Positions 46,685 to 56,757 are shown, counted from the first letter of the stretch. The stretch: DNA of 64,000 nucleotides from Winslowiella toletana (GCF_032164335.1 NZ_CP134152.1:1550001-1614000), one strand, 5' to 3'. The notes: a model not told the origin generated them from the letters alone. Program-made: numbers and translations.

Positions 46685-47515
46685 TTATGCGGGTAGACTG
46701 GCAAAGCACTTTTTAACTACCTCTGAAATTCCAGATTCAGCATTAGTACCTATCACTAAATCAGCACATTCTTTCACTTCATCTACGGCATTACCCATAG
46801 CCACGGCAAGACCAGCATTTTTTAGCATACTAAGATCGTTATGGTTATCCCCAAAAGCAATAACCTGGTTCATTGATAATCCCTGCGATTCAACCCATTG
46901 TGCTAATCGTTTACCTTTGCTATTTCCCAATTGTGCAATATCAACCTGATCGTGCCATGACCATTCGCACGCCAGACCGAGCTGTTGTTCTACGCTGTCA
47001 GCGAACTGCTGTAATGCGCTGGTGTCTGGGTGGGAGAGGGCAAATTTCCAAATTGACTGTGCCGATTGCGCCGCTTCAGCCAGGCTGTCGACCTGCAGGA
47101 AGGTCGGACGCTGCGATTCCGGCAGTGACTGCGCCCAGTTAAGCGTGCGGGTGACGTGACCGGTGGCGTTCTGATACAGCATCGCGTTATCGACATACAG
47201 CAGACCATGAATCGACTGCTGCTCGAGCATTTCAATCACTCTTTGCGCCTGCGGTTTGGCCAGTGGGTCGGACGCCAGCACCTTTTTCGCCTGATAATCA
47301 TACAAATAGGTGCCATTACAGCAGATTGCAGGTGTATCTAACGCCAGTGCCTGATAAAAAGGATGGATAGCCACGTGATGACGACCGGTGACGATCAGCA
47401 CTTTTACGCCAGCCTGTTGCGCCTTCGCCAGTGCTTCCAGCGACTCAGGGAGTATGGTTTTATTGGGGGTCAGCAGGGTGCCGTCGAGATCAAGGGCAAT
47501 TACGCGATAGCTCAT
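46685..47515 (-). CDS. ybhA: HAD-superfamily phosphatase YbhA
   Basis: Encodes 276 residues. HAD motifs are ALDLDGTLLTP (nucleophile and acid aspartates), LIVTGRHHV and IAFGDNHNDLSML. E. coli YbhA dephosphorylates pyridoxal phosphate and sugar phosphates. The first ~195 codons are GC-rich like the backbone, but the last ~80 (plus-strand bases up to about 46930) are AT-rich, and the C-terminus (ESGISEVVKKCFASLPA) differs from both E. coli and the displaced tail beside modC. The 3' end was probably replaced when the island arrived. The catalytic residues are intact. Confidence 0.93.
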   Translation of the reverse strand: MSYRVIALDLDGTLLTPNKTILPESLEALAKAQQAGVKVLIVTGRHHVAIHPFYQALALDTPAICCNGTYLYDYQAKKVLASDPLAKPQAQRVIEMLEQQSIHGLLYVDNAMLYQNATGHVTRTLNWAQSLPESQRPTFLQVDSLAEAAQSAQSIWKFALSHPDTSALQQFADSVEQQLGLACEWSWHDQVDIAQLGNSKGKRLAQWVESQGLSMNQVIAFGDNHNDLSMLKNAGLAVAMGNAVDEVKECADLVIGTNAESGISEVVKKCFASLPA

Positions 47516-47672
47516 AAGTCATTCCGGTGGTAATTATTAATAAGTCAATGATACTACACCTTGCTGCTGTTTCGACCAAACCAGCCGGTGACAAATCCAA
47601 CTGACGGGCTGCCGTAAAACACGCTACGCTTTGCGGCAGGTCTCTCTTTCAGGCATTGAACAAGGAGCATTC

Positions 47673-48668
47673 ATGAAACAAGTTGTCTACACCGCCAGCC
47701 CCGAAAGCCAGCAAATCCACGTCTGGCAGCTCAGCGAGCAGGGCGAGCTGACGTTACTGCAGGTGGTTGACGTCGCCGGACAGGTTCAGCCAATGGTAGT
47801 GAATCCGACCCAGGGTTATCTCTACGTCGGTGCCCGCCCAGATTTTCGTGTGATCGCCTTCCGTATTGCTGAAGACGGTACGCTGACAGAGGCCGGACAG
47901 GCTTCGCTGCCGGGCAGCCCGAGCCATATTTCCACCGATCGCAACGGTCGCTTCTTATTCAGCGCCTCGTATAATGATGCCTCTTTCAGCATCAGCCCGA
48001 TTGGTACAGACGGCTTGCCACAGGAGCCGAGCCAGGTGATTGGCGGACTGGAAGGCTGCCACTCGGCCAATGCTGATATCAGCAATCAGACGGTGTTTGT
48101 CCCGGCGCTGAAACAGGACCGCATCTGCCTCTATTCGCTGAGCGCTGATGGCAAGCTGGAACCGCGTCAACAGGCGCAGGTGACTACCGTTGAGGGCGCA
48201 GGGCCGCGCCATATGGCGTTCCATCCGAATCAACAGTATGCCTATTGCGTGAACGAGCTCGACAGCACCGTAGACGTCTGGCAGCTGAACAATGCTAATG
48301 GCGAAGTGGAACGCGTACAGAGTCTGGATATGATGCCGCAGGGCTTTAGTGATACGCGCTGGGCGGCCGATATTCACCTGACGCCGGATGGCCGTTATCT
48401 CTACGCCTGTGACCGTACCGCCAGTGTGATAACTGCATTCCGCGTCAGTGAAGAGGGTGGCCTGCTCGAAGTGGTTGGCTATCAGCCAACTGAACAGCAG
48501 CCGCGCGGGTTTAATATCGACCACAGCGGCCAGTATCTGGTGGCGGCAGGACAGAAGTCGCACCATATCGAAGTGTATAAAATCGCTGCTGAGACCGGGC
48601 TGCTTAACCCGTTAGCACGTTACGCGGTAGGCCAGGGCCCGATGTGGGTGGTGATTCACCAGCTGTAA
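47673..48668 (+). CDS. pgl: 6-phosphogluconolactonase
   Basis: Encodes 331 residues, as E. coli Pgl (YbhE). The seven-bladed propeller repeats are visible ([70 protein letters not shown]). It hydrolyses 6-phosphogluconolactone in the pentose phosphate pathway. The ATG at 47673 has AAGGAG seven bases upstream; an earlier in-frame start lacks support. It is divergent from ybhA, as in E. coli. Confidence 0.96.
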   Translation: MKQVVYTASPESQQIHVWQLSEQGELTLLQVVDVAGQVQPMVVNPTQGYLYVGARPDFRVIAFRIAEDGTLTEAGQASLPGSPSHISTDRNGRFLFSASYNDASFSISPIGTDGLPQEPSQVIGGLEGCHSANADISNQTVFVPALKQDRICLYSLSADGKLEPRQQAQVTTVEGAGPRHMAFHPNQQYAYCVNELDSTVDVWQLNNANGEVERVQSLDMMPQGFSDTRWAADIHLTPDGRYLYACDRTASVITAFRVSEEGGLLEVVGYQPTEQQPRGFNIDHSGQYLVAAGQKSHHIEVYKIAAETGLLNPLARYAVGQGPMWVVIHQL

Positions 48669-48690
48669 TTATCCTGGATGCCAGTTTCTA

Positions 48691-48724
48691 AAGTGGGCGG
48701 CGAAATGTCGCCCACTTAATTTGC
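48691..48724. terminator. Terminator between pgl and ybhB
   Basis: AAGTGGGCG / CGCCCACTT, a 9-bp stem with a 9-base loop, followed by AATTTGCT, between convergent genes. Confidence 0.75.
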
Positions 48725-48728
48725 TGAA

Positions 48729-49205
48729 TTAATTGAAAATTACAGTTAATGATGCGCTGCCCAGGGTATGGAAATGCACATTAAAACCGAGCACGGCACC
48801 ACTGTCGTGTTCATCCACTTCCAGCTTTTCCACATCTAACGCATACACGGTAAAGATATAGCGATGCGATTCACCTTGTGGTGGCGCAGCACCGCCGTAT
48901 CCGGCATGACCAGAATCGGTACGGGTCTGTACCGCCTCGGCAGGCAGTTCGGCAATGCCGGAACCCGCACCCTGCGGCAACACCGTAATATTGGCCGGAA
49001 TATTCGCCACGCCCCAGTGCCACCAGCCGGAACCGGTTGGCGCATCAGGATCGTAACAGGTGACAACAAAACTTTTGGTGCCGGATGGCACCTCATCCCA
49101 TGCCAGATGCGGAGAGATATTCTCTCCCTGATAGCCTTTGCCGTTAAACACATGGCGCAGCGGCATCTTCTCTCCGTGATTGAGATCCTGGCTGTAAATT
49201 CTCAT
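48729..49205 (-). CDS. ybhB: YbhB, phosphatidylethanolamine-binding-like protein
   Basis: Encodes 158 residues of the PEBP/Raf kinase inhibitor-like family. Core blocks HVFNGKGYQGENISPHLAWD, CYDPDAPTGSGWWHWGV and GAAPPQGESHRYIFTVYALD align with E. coli YbhB, also encoded near bioA. The cytoplasmic function is not established; an anion-binding pocket is a family feature. The ATG at 49205 is preferred over the preceding TTG, with CAGGAG upstream. It follows the DJ-1 family gene by 19 bases. Confidence 0.93.
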   Translation of the reverse strand: MRIYSQDLNHGEKMPLRHVFNGKGYQGENISPHLAWDEVPSGTKSFVVTCYDPDAPTGSGWWHWGVANIPANITVLPQGAGSGIAELPAEAVQTRTDSGHAGYGGAAPPQGESHRYIFTVYALDVEKLEVDEHDSGAVLGFNVHFHTLGSASLTVIFN

Positions 49206-49224
49206 CAACGCTCCTGTATATAAT

Positions 49225-49905
49225 TTATTTCTGCAGTAACTTCAGTAACGCTTCAGCGGCGGCGGCGGAAGAGGCGGGATTCTGCCCGGTCACCAGCTGA
49301 CCATCGGTCAGGCTAAGTACGCCCCAGTCATCGGTACGTTCAAACTGTGCGCCCAGCTGTTTCAGCTGATCTTCCACCAAAAAAGGCACCACGTCGGTCA
49401 GCCCGACCGCCTCTTCTTCACTGTTGGTAAACCCTGTCACGCGCTTGCCGGCCACCAGCGGCGTGCCGTCAGCATTCTTAACGTGACGCAGTACACCGGG
49501 CGCATGACAGACCGCGCCAATCGGTTTACCGCTGGCATACAGGTTTTCAATCAGCGCGATGCTGTATTTATCTTCGGCCAGGTCCCACAGGGGGCCGTGA
49601 CCGCCGGGATAAAACACCGCGTCATATTTGCTGCTGTCGACAGTTTCCAGCTTCAGGGTATTAGCCAGCGCCTGCTGCGCGGCGGAGTCCTGACGGAAGC
49701 GGTCGGTATCGGCAGTTTGTGCCTCAGGCTGATCGCTGACCGGATCAAGCGGTGGCTGCCCGCCCAGCGGTGAAGCCAGCACCACATTGGCACCGGCATC
49801 TTTAAACACATAATAGGGTGCGGCAAATTCTTCCAGCCAGAAGCCAGTCGGCTTGCCGGTGTCGCCCAGTTTATTGTGGGAGGTTAATACCATCAGCACT
49901 TTCAT
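49225..49905 (-). CDS. DJ-1/PfpI family protein (Hsp31-like)
   Basis: Encodes 226 residues. The nucleophile elbow GAVCHAPGVL contains the reactive cysteine followed by histidine, and an acidic residue lies in the upstream FWLEEFAAPYYVF region. YDAVFYPGGHGPLWDL is the family's glycine-rich loop. Relatives act as glutathione-independent glyoxalases or protein deglycases. It overlaps the CurA-like gene by 4 bases and precedes ybhB, so the three may form a carbonyl/electrophile-detoxification unit (inferred). Confidence 0.9.
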   Translation of the reverse strand: MKVLMVLTSHNKLGDTGKPTGFWLEEFAAPYYVFKDAGANVVLASPLGGQPPLDPVSDQPEAQTADTDRFRQDSAAQQALANTLKLETVDSSKYDAVFYPGGHGPLWDLAEDKYSIALIENLYASGKPIGAVCHAPGVLRHVKNADGTPLVAGKRVTGFTNSEEEAVGLTDVVPFLVEDQLKQLGAQFERTDDWGVLSLTDGQLVTGQNPASSAAAAEALLKLLQK

Positions 49906-50957
49906 TTTTGTTCTCCGGGTTGATCAGCGGCAACGCGTACCACCACTTTGCCAAAGTTTTTACCTTCCAGCATACCAATAAAGGTTTCCGGGGCGTTATC
50001 CAGCCCGTCAACCACATCTTCGCGGAACACAAAGCGATCTTCCGCCACCCACTGGCTCATCTGACGGAAAAATTCCTCAAAGCGATGGGCATAATCCTGG
50101 GTGATGATAAAGCCCTGCACGCGCAGGCGTTTACGCAAAATGGCGCCCTGGAACTGCGTCAGGCGGTCCGGGCCGGCTGACGGACCAGTCGCATTATAGC
50201 TGGCGATCAGCCCGCACATCGGGATACGCCCTTTGCTGTTCATCAGCGGCAGTACCGCATCAAATACTTTGCCGCCAACGTTTTCAAAGTAGACGTCGAT
50301 GCCGTCGGCAGCGTAGCGTTTCAGTTTTTCGGCCAGATCGTCCTGATGGTGATCCAGGCACTTATCGAAGCCCAGCACGTCCTCGGCGTAGCGGCATTTT
50401 TCCGCACCGCCAGCGATACCAATCACATGGCAGCCTTTCAGTTTGGCGATCTGTCCGACAATCGAACCCACTGCACCGGTTGCGGCAGCCACCACCACGG
50501 TTTCGCCCGCCTGCGGCTGACCAATATCCAGCAGCCCCATATAGGCGGTAAAGCCGGTCATACCGAGCATACCCAACGCCCAGGAAGGGTGCTTGAGTAC
50601 CGGGCCGCTCAGTTTAAACAGGTCGTTGCCGTTTGACAGGGCAAAGTCCTGCCAGCCGCTCTGGCTGACCACCCAGTCACCCGGCGTATAGTCATCATGG
50701 TTAGATTGTTCAACAATCGCGACGGTGCCGGCACCCATCACCTCATCAATCGCCACCGGTGGCACATAGGACGGGGCATCGCTCATGCGTCCGCGCATAT
50801 ATGGGTCGAGCGACAGCCAGACGGTGCGCAGCAGTACCTGCCCCTCTGCCGGGACAGGGACATGCTGATGCTCAATGCGGAAATTGGCTTCAGTCGGGGC
50901 ACCGTGAGGGCGCGACGCCAGTACTACACGGCGATTGGTGTCTGTTAGTTGCGACAT
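49902..50957 (-). CDS. NADPH-dependent 2-alkenal/curcumin reductase (CurA-like)
   Basis: Encodes 351 residues of the zinc-independent medium-chain reductase family. An N-terminal LSLDPYMRGRMSD motif, the AAATGAVGSIVGQIAKLKGC dinucleotide-binding loop and IDVYFENVGGKVFD are typical of CurA/YncB and leukotriene B4 dehydrogenase-like enzymes. It probably reduces alpha,beta-unsaturated carbonyls with NADPH in the cytoplasm. It is the first gene of a unit with the DJ-1 family gene (4-base overlap) and ybhB. Confidence 0.9.
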   Translation of the reverse strand: MSQLTDTNRRVVLASRPHGAPTEANFRIEHQHVPVPAEGQVLLRTVWLSLDPYMRGRMSDAPSYVPPVAIDEVMGAGTVAIVEQSNHDDYTPGDWVVSQSGWQDFALSNGNDLFKLSGPVLKHPSWALGMLGMTGFTAYMGLLDIGQPQAGETVVVAAATGAVGSIVGQIAKLKGCHVIGIAGGAEKCRYAEDVLGFDKCLDHHQDDLAEKLKRYAADGIDVYFENVGGKVFDAVLPLMNSKGRIPMCGLIASYNATGPSAGPDRLTQFQGAILRKRLRVQGFIITQDYAHRFEEFFRQMSQWVAEDRFVFREDVVDGLDNAPETFIGMLEGKNFGKVVVRVAADQPGEQK

Positions 50958-51032
50958 AATCGGCTCCTTTGCGTTTTAGTCAGTGACTAAAAGCGTAGCG
51001 CATCACTACTCGCCGTGCCCGCTGGCAGGTGT

Positions 51033-52325
51033 TCAGTGCCCCTGAAACAGCACAGGCTGTTCAACCGCGGCGATAATTGCATCGGTCAGCTGCTTAAGCG
51101 CTGATGCTTCAATCACATACGGTGGCATCAGGTAGATTAAGCGACCAAATGGCCTGATCCAGACGCCTTGTTCAACAAAGAACTGCTGGATTTCCGCCAT
51201 CTTCACCGGCTGGTGCGTTTCAATCACGCCGATGGCACCGAGTACGCGCGCATCGGCCACCCGCGGATGATCGCGCAGCGGTAACAGCGCGCTGCGCAGC
51301 TGCTGTTCGATGCTGGCAACCTGATCCTGCCAGTGGTTTTCCGCCAGTATCGCCAGGCTTTCGCTGGCTACCGCACAGGCCAGCGGATTGCCCATAAAGG
51401 TCGGGCCGTGCATAAAGCAGCCTGCTGCACCGTTACTGATGGTCTCTGCCACCTGACGAGTGGTCAGCGTGGCAGAGAGCGTCATGGTGCCGCCGGTCAG
51501 AGCTTTACCAACGCAGAGAATATCCGGCGTGATATCGGCATGTTCACAGGCGAACAGTTTGCCCGTGCGGCCAAAGCCGGTGGCGATTTCATCGGCGATC
51601 AGCAGTACCTGATGCTGGTCACACAGCTCACGCACCCGCTGCAAATAGCGCGGATGATAAAAACGCATGCCGCCCGCGCCCTGCACAATCGGCTCCAGAA
51701 TCACCGCCGCCAGCGACGATTTATGGTTGCCGATCAGTTGTTCAAACGAATCGACATCGCGCTCCAGCCAGCGGTCGTCAAAGCGACACTGTGGCGCATC
51801 GGCAAAGCGATGGCTCGGCAGGTAACCCTGATACAGGCTGTGCATCGAGTTTTGCGGATCGCAGACCGACATCGCGGCAAAAGTATCGCCGTGATAACCG
51901 TTACGAAGGGTGAGAAATTGCTGACGCTTTTCGCCGCGCGCCTGCCAGTATTGCAGCGCCATTTTCATCGATACTTCGACCGCTACCGAGCCGGAATCGG
52001 CGAGAAATATACACTCCAGTGCCGCTGGCGTCATCGCCACCAGCTTACGGCACAGCGCGACCGCTGACGGATGCGTAATGCCGCCAAACATCACGTGCGA
52101 CATCTGGCCGATCTGCTGCTGCATTGCCTGATTGAGGCGCGGATGGTTATAACCGTGGATCGCCGCCCACCAGGATGACATGCCATCGACCAGCAGGCGT
52201 CCGTCGCTCAGTTGCAGTGAGGTTCCCTCAGCCGCAACGACCGGATAGCAGGGCAGGGGATCGGTCATCGAGGTATAGGGGTGCCAGATATGATTGCGGT
52301 CAAAAGCGAGGTCGGATGGGGTCAT
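51033..52325 (-). CDS. bioA: Adenosylmethionine-8-amino-7-oxononanoate aminotransferase
   Basis: Encodes 430 residues, class III PLP aminotransferase. It converts KAPA to DAPA in biotin synthesis using S-adenosylmethionine as amino donor. FDRNHIWHPYTSMTDP at the start, DGMSSWWAAIHGYNHP, LLIADEIATGFGRTGKLFAC and CVGKALTGGTMTLSATL with the PLP lysine are diagnostic. It is divergent from bioBFCD across the BirA operator, as in E. coli. Confidence 0.97.
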   Translation of the reverse strand: MTPSDLAFDRNHIWHPYTSMTDPLPCYPVVAAEGTSLQLSDGRLLVDGMSSWWAAIHGYNHPRLNQAMQQQIGQMSHVMFGGITHPSAVALCRKLVAMTPAALECIFLADSGSVAVEVSMKMALQYWQARGEKRQQFLTLRNGYHGDTFAAMSVCDPQNSMHSLYQGYLPSHRFADAPQCRFDDRWLERDVDSFEQLIGNHKSSLAAVILEPIVQGAGGMRFYHPRYLQRVRELCDQHQVLLIADEIATGFGRTGKLFACEHADITPDILCVGKALTGGTMTLSATLTTRQVAETISNGAAGCFMHGPTFMGNPLACAVASESLAILAENHWQDQVASIEQQLRSALLPLRDHPRVADARVLGAIGVIETHQPVKMAEIQQFFVEQGVWIRPFGRLIYLMPPYVIEASALKQLTDAIIAAVEQPVLFQGH

Positions 52326-52332
52326 AGCGAGA

Positions 52333-52367
52333 CTTGTAAACCAAAATAAAAAGATTTAGTTTACAAG
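52333..52367. promoter_or_regulatory. BirA operator between bioA and bioB
   Basis: CTTGTAAACC and GTTTACAAG form the paired half-sites of the biotin operator, 16 bases apart, between the divergent bioA and bioB starts. It is bound by BirA-biotinyl-AMP. Confidence 0.9.
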
Positions 52368-52415
52368 TATAACTCAGCAGTGAATATTTACGACCCCCTT
52401 TTTTTGGAGCAAGCA

Positions 52416-53447
52416 ATGGCAAACCGTTGGACAATCGCACAGGCGCAGGCCCTGTTTAACAAGCCTTTTCTCGAACTGATGTTCGAAGCGCAGCAGGTGC
52501 ATCGCCAGCATTTTGATCCGCGACAGGTGCAGGTCAGTACCCTGCTTTCAATCAAAACCGGAGCCTGCCCGGAAGATTGTAAATACTGTCCGCAGAGTGC
52601 GCGTTATAAAACCGGTCTGGAATCCGAACGCCTGATGGAAGTCGAAGAGGTGCTGGCGTCAGCACGCAAGGCGAAAGCCGCCGGCTCCAGCCGTTTTTGT
52701 ATGGGCGCAGCCTGGAAAAATCCGCACGATCGCGATTTACCCTACCTTGAGCAGATGGTGAAAGGGGTCAAGGCGATGGGCATGGAAACCTGCATGACGC
52801 TCGGCACGCTGAACGACAGCCAGGCGCACCGCCTCGCTGACGCCGGTCTCGATTTTTACAATCACAACCTCGATACCTCGCCAGAATTTTACGGCAGCGT
52901 GATCACCACCCGCAGCTATCAGGAGCGTCTGGATACGCTGGGTAAAGTGCGCGATGCCGGGATTAAAGTCTGTTCCGGCGGCATTGTCGGGCTGGGCGAA
53001 ACGGTGAAAGATCGCGCGGGTCTGCTGGTACAGCTGGCGAATTTGCCGGTGCCGCCAGAAAGCGTGCCCATCAATATGCTGGTGAAAGTGAAAGGCACGC
53101 CGATGGCTGATAACGAAGACGTCGAGCCGTTTGATTTTATCCGCACCATTGCCGTGGCGCGCATTATGATGCCGGCTTCCCATGTACGCCTGTCAGCCGG
53201 TCGCGAGCAGATGAGCGAGCAGACGCAGGCAATGTGTTTTATGGCCGGAGCCAACTCGATTTTCTACGGTTGCAAATTGCTGACTACGCCAAACCCTGAG
53301 GAAGATAAAGACCTGCTGTTGTTCCGCAAGCTGGGGCTGAATCCTGAGCACACCACCACTGACGCAGGGGATAACGAGCAGCAGCATGTGTTGACCGAGC
53401 AGCTGTTTAATGCCGATAGCGATAAGTTTTACAACGCGGCGGTCTGA
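52416..53447 (+). CDS. bioB: Biotin synthase
   Basis: Encodes 343 residues of the radical SAM superfamily. The motif [18 protein letters not shown] binds the [4Fe-4S] cluster; GLGETVKDR and RLSAGREQM (the arginine near the [2Fe-2S] cluster) follow. It inserts sulphur into dethiobiotin. The start at 52416 ([11 protein letters not shown]) has GGAG upstream; a more upstream in-frame start has no homology. Its last base is the first of bioF's ATG. Confidence 0.97.
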   Translation: MANRWTIAQAQALFNKPFLELMFEAQQVHRQHFDPRQVQVSTLLSIKTGACPEDCKYCPQSARYKTGLESERLMEVEEVLASARKAKAAGSSRFCMGAAWKNPHDRDLPYLEQMVKGVKAMGMETCMTLGTLNDSQAHRLADAGLDFYNHNLDTSPEFYGSVITTRSYQERLDTLGKVRDAGIKVCSGGIVGLGETVKDRAGLLVQLANLPVPPESVPINMLVKVKGTPMADNEDVEPFDFIRTIAVARIMMPASHVRLSAGREQMSEQTQAMCFMAGANSIFYGCKLLTTPNPEEDKDLLLFRKLGLNPEHTTTDAGDNEQQHVLTEQLFNADSDKFYNAAV

Positions 53448-54601
53448 TGAGCTGGCAACACCGCATACAGCAGGCGCTGACGCAGCGCCGGGAAACCGGC
53501 CGACTGCGTCAGCGCATCCTTAATCAACAAGGCGATGCGCGCTGGATTGAGGTCAATAACCAGCGTTATCGCAACTTTTCCGGTAACGATTATCTTGGAC
53601 TGAGCCACGATTTACGGGTGATACGTGCCTGGCAGCAGGGGGCTGAACGCTACGGCGTTGGCTCTGGCGGCTCGGGGCACGTCACCGGTTATACCGCTGC
53701 CCATGCCGAGTTCGAAGCGCAGCTGGCCGACTGGCTCGGCTATTCCCGCGCCTTGCTGTTTATTTCCGGTTTTGCGGCAAATCAGGCGCTGATTGCGGCG
53801 TTAATGGCGAAAGGTGACCGTATCTTCGCCGATAAATTAGCGCACGCTTCATTGCTGGAAGCCGCGAGCCTTAGTCCGGCAACCCTGCGTCGTTTCAGCC
53901 ACAATCAGCCCGCCAGCCTGCAAAAATTGCTGGCCGGTGACAGCGCAGCGGAAACGCTGGTGGTGACCGAAGGGGTATTCAGCATGGACGGCGATGCCGC
54001 TCCGCTGGCGCAGCTGCATCAACTGGCACGGCAGGCCAGCAGCTGGCTGATGGTGGATGACGCGCACGGGATTGGGGTGCTGGGCGAGCAGGGGCGTGGC
54101 AGCTGCTGGCAGCAACAGATCAAACCGGAATTGCTGGTGGTCACCTTTGGCAAAGCTTTTGGCGTCAGCGGGGCCGCGGTGCTCTGCGATAACGATACCG
54201 CCGACTATTTGTTGCAGTTTGCCCGTCATCTGATTTACAGCACCTCAATGCCGCCTGCGCAGGCCTGTGCGTTACAGGCAGCACTCAGGGCGGTTCAGCA
54301 GGGCGACGAACTGCGGCAGCAGCTGGATGAAAATATCGCCCGTTTTCGTCGTGGCGCAGGCGAACTGCCCTATACCCTCGGCGATTCACAAACGGCGATC
54401 CAGCCGCTGATCGTCGGGGAAAACCAGGCCGCCGTGGCGTTAGCTGAGCGGTTACGCGCGCGCGGCTGCTGGGTGACAGCGATCCGCCCGCCTACCGTGC
54501 CGCCGGGCACCGCAAGACTGCGGATTACGCTGAATGCCAGCCAGCAGCCAGATGATATCGATGCACTACTGGAGAGGCTGTATGACGCTCAGGGTGAATA
54601 A
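53447..54601 (+). CDS. bioF: 8-amino-7-oxononanoate synthase
   Basis: Encodes 384 residues, alpha-oxoamine synthase family (PLP). It condenses pimeloyl-thioester with alanine. [46 protein letters not shown] and [16 protein letters not shown] with the PLP lysine are typical. It overlaps bioC by 20 bases, in the usual bioBFCD order. Confidence 0.97.
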   Translation: MSWQHRIQQALTQRRETGRLRQRILNQQGDARWIEVNNQRYRNFSGNDYLGLSHDLRVIRAWQQGAERYGVGSGGSGHVTGYTAAHAEFEAQLADWLGYSRALLFISGFAANQALIAALMAKGDRIFADKLAHASLLEAASLSPATLRRFSHNQPASLQKLLAGDSAAETLVVTEGVFSMDGDAAPLAQLHQLARQASSWLMVDDAHGIGVLGEQGRGSCWQQQIKPELLVVTFGKAFGVSGAAVLCDNDTADYLLQFARHLIYSTSMPPAQACALQAALRAVQQGDELRQQLDENIARFRRGAGELPYTLGDSQTAIQPLIVGENQAAVALAERLRARGCWVTAIRPPTVPPGTARLRITLNASQQPDDIDALLERLYDAQGE

Positions 54602-55340
54602 ACAGGCAGTGGCGCAGGCATTTGGCCGCGCCGCGCACAGTTATAACCAGCATGCTGAGCTGCAACGACGTTGCGGTGAGCAGCTGATGTCGCTGATCGA
54701 TATCTCCCCGTATCACCGCATACTGGATGCAGGCTGTGGCACCGGCTGGTTCAGCCAGCGCTGGCGCGAGCGCGGTTGCGAAGTGACAGCGCTCGATCTT
54801 TCTGCGGCGATGCTGGCACAGGCGCAAAATTGTCAGGTCGCGCACCACTATCTGCATGGCGATATCGATGCGATACCGTTGCCCGATCGGGCGGTCGATC
54901 TCTGCTGGAGTAATCTGGCAGTACAGTGGTGCGATGATTTAGCCCATGCGCTTAACCAGCTGTGCCGGGTGACGCGCGTCGGCGGCAAGGTGCTGTTTTC
55001 CACGCTGGCAGCCGACTCGCTCAGCGAAGTGCGTGATGCGTGGTTACAGGTTGACGGTGCGGTACATGTCAATCCTTTTCTTCCCGTTGAACAGATCGCC
55101 GCTGCCGCTGCCGGAAGGTCAATGCAGCTGAGCCAGCAGACGCTGACGCTGGCTTTCCCGGACGTGCTGTCGGCGATGCGTTCGCTAAAGGGGATTGGCG
55201 CAACCCATGTGCATCAGGGCCGCAGTGCCGGACTGATGACCCGCCAGCGTCTGCAGCAGCTGGAGAATGTCTGGCAACGCGACGCGCGCGGTTTTCTGCT
55301 CAGTTACCATTTAGTGTTTGGAGTGATTCATTGTGAGTAA
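54582..55340 (+). CDS. bioC: Malonyl-ACP O-methyltransferase
   Basis: Encodes 252 residues. The SAM-binding motif [15 protein letters not shown] and post-motifs ([31 protein letters not shown]) define a class I methyltransferase. It methylates malonyl-ACP so that fatty acid synthesis can build the pimeloyl chain of biotin. The start at 54582 ([20 protein letters not shown]) follows GGAGAGG; it overlaps bioF by 20 bases and bioD by 8. Confidence 0.95.
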   Translation: MTLRVNKQAVAQAFGRAAHSYNQHAELQRRCGEQLMSLIDISPYHRILDAGCGTGWFSQRWRERGCEVTALDLSAAMLAQAQNCQVAHHYLHGDIDAIPLPDRAVDLCWSNLAVQWCDDLAHALNQLCRVTRVGGKVLFSTLAADSLSEVRDAWLQVDGAVHVNPFLPVEQIAAAAAGRSMQLSQQTLTLAFPDVLSAMRSLKGIGATHVHQGRSAGLMTRQRLQQLENVWQRDARGFLLSYHLVFGVIHCE

Positions 55341-56007
55341 ACGCTGGTTCGTCACCGGAACCGATACCGAAGTGGGAAAAACCGTCGCCAGCAGCGCCTT
55401 GTTGCAGGCGGCGGTGCGGGCAGGCTATTGTGCTGTCGGCTACAAGCCCGTGGCATCGGGCTGTGAATCAACGCCCGCTGGGTTGCGCAACAGCGACGCG
55501 CTGGCGCTGCAAAAATACAGTGCGCTGGCATTGGATTATCATGAGGTGAATCCGCTGGCCTTTCTTGAGCCGACTTCGCCGCATATCGTCAGCGCCGAGC
55601 AGGGCAGAGCGATTACGTTCAGCCAGATGTCGGCCGGGCTGGCGCAGCTCAGTGCTAAAGCGGACTGGGTGCTGACCGAAGGGGCAGGCGGCTGGTTTAC
55701 GCCGCTTTCTGAGCAGACGACGTTTGCCGACTGGGTCAGGCTGGAACAGCTGCCGGTAATCCTGGTGGTCGGAGTTAAGCTGGGCTGTATTAATCATGCC
55801 ATGCTGACCGCGCAGGCGATTGCCGCCGCCGGATTGCCGTTCGCTGGCTGGATTGCTAACGATATTGCGCCGCCAGGTAAGCGGCATCAGGAATATCTCG
55901 CCACGCTGCGCCAGCGGCTGCCGGCGCCGTTTTTAGGCGAAATCCCGTGGCTGACCAGCCCTGAAGCATTCGACCACGCAGGCGACTTCCTGCGGCTGCC
56001 AGATTAA
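55333..56007 (+). CDS. bioD: ATP-dependent dethiobiotin synthetase
   Basis: Encodes 224 residues. The P-loop GTDTEVGKTVAS begins near residue 8 after MSKRWFVT; YKPVASGCE and EGAGGWFTPL follow. It forms the ureido ring of dethiobiotin from DAPA, CO2 and ATP. It starts with GTG, as the upstream context gives no ATG, and overlaps bioC by 8 bases. A hairpin follows. Confidence 0.96.
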   Translation: MSKRWFVTGTDTEVGKTVASSALLQAAVRAGYCAVGYKPVASGCESTPAGLRNSDALALQKYSALALDYHEVNPLAFLEPTSPHIVSAEQGRAITFSQMSAGLAQLSAKADWVLTEGAGGWFTPLSEQTTFADWVRLEQLPVILVVGVKLGCINHAMLTAQAIAAAGLPFAGWIANDIAPPGKRHQEYLATLRQRLPAPFLGEIPWLTSPEAFDHAGDFLRLPD

Positions 56008-56012
56008 CCGGC

Positions 56013-56036
56013 GCGGGACGATTGATGTCGTCCCGC
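56013..56036. terminator. Hairpin after bioD
   Basis: Perfect 9-bp stem GCGGGACGA / TCGTCCCGC with a 6-base loop, between the convergent bioD and the ABC ATPase gene. The T tract is weak. Confidence 0.6.
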
Positions 56037-56040
56037 TCTG

Positions 56041-56757
56041 TTACGACGCCGTCAGCCACATATTGACCATACTGTCATCCAGCTGGGCAACCTTACCTTG
56101 CGCCACATTACGTCCACGATGCAGCAGCAGAAAGTAGTGCGCCACGCGGCGAATCACCGACAGGCGCTGCTCCAGCAGCAGAATCGTCAGGCCAAAATCA
56201 TGATTAAGACGATAAATCAGGTTGCCCATCTCCTCCTCCAGCCACGGTGACATCCCCTCGGTCGGCTCATCAAGAATCAGTAATTTCGGCTGTAACACCA
56301 GCGCGCGTGCCAGCGCCAGCTGCTGCTGTTGCTCGACAGGCAGCTCGCCGCTGCGTTGATGGCGCAATGCGTAAAGATGTGGAAACAGGTCATACACCAT
56401 GGCGGGAATGGCGCAGTGGCGGTCGTTCTGTCCGGCCAGTAGCGCAATCAGTAAATTTTCTTCAATGGTTAACTGCGAGAAAATATGGCGCCCCTGCGGC
56501 ACATAGCCGATGCCCATCCGCGCCCGGGTCTCCATCGGTTGCAGCAGCAGATTTTTCGGCGGCGCGCCATTTTCCTGCCACGTCATGCTGCCGCTGTTGA
56601 CCGGCAAGTTGCCCATAATGCAGTTGACCAGCGTGGTTTTTCCCATGCCCGGACGCCCGATAATTCCGGTACAAGTACCGGGCGGCAGATCGAGATCAAC
56701 ATCCCACAAAATATGGTTCTGACCATAAAATTGATTAACCGCACGTAAACTTAGCAT
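56041..56757 (-). CDS. Orphan ABC ATPase, LivF/UrtE-like
   Basis: Encodes 238 residues. It looks like UrtE/LivF ATPases of urea or branched-chain amino acid importers (MLSLRAVNQFYGQNHILWDV; MGIGYVPQGRHIFSQLTIEE; LLILDEPTEGMSP). Walker A is GRPGMGKTT rather than the common GRNGVGKTT, and the signature reads LPVEQQQQLALARAL instead of LSGGQQQ, so both nucleotide-binding elements are altered. No permease or binding-protein gene is nearby. The start at 56757 is chosen for AAGGAG upstream. It may be a relic or a subunit for a transporter encoded elsewhere. Confidence 0.8.
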   Translation of the reverse strand: MLSLRAVNQFYGQNHILWDVDLDLPPGTCTGIIGRPGMGKTTLVNCIMGNLPVNSGSMTWQENGAPPKNLLLQPMETRARMGIGYVPQGRHIFSQLTIEENLLIALLAGQNDRHCAIPAMVYDLFPHLYALRHQRSGELPVEQQQQLALARALVLQPKLLILDEPTEGMSPWLEEEMGNLIYRLNHDFGLTILLLEQRLSVIRRVAHYFLLLHRGRNVAQGKVAQLDDSMVNMWLTAS

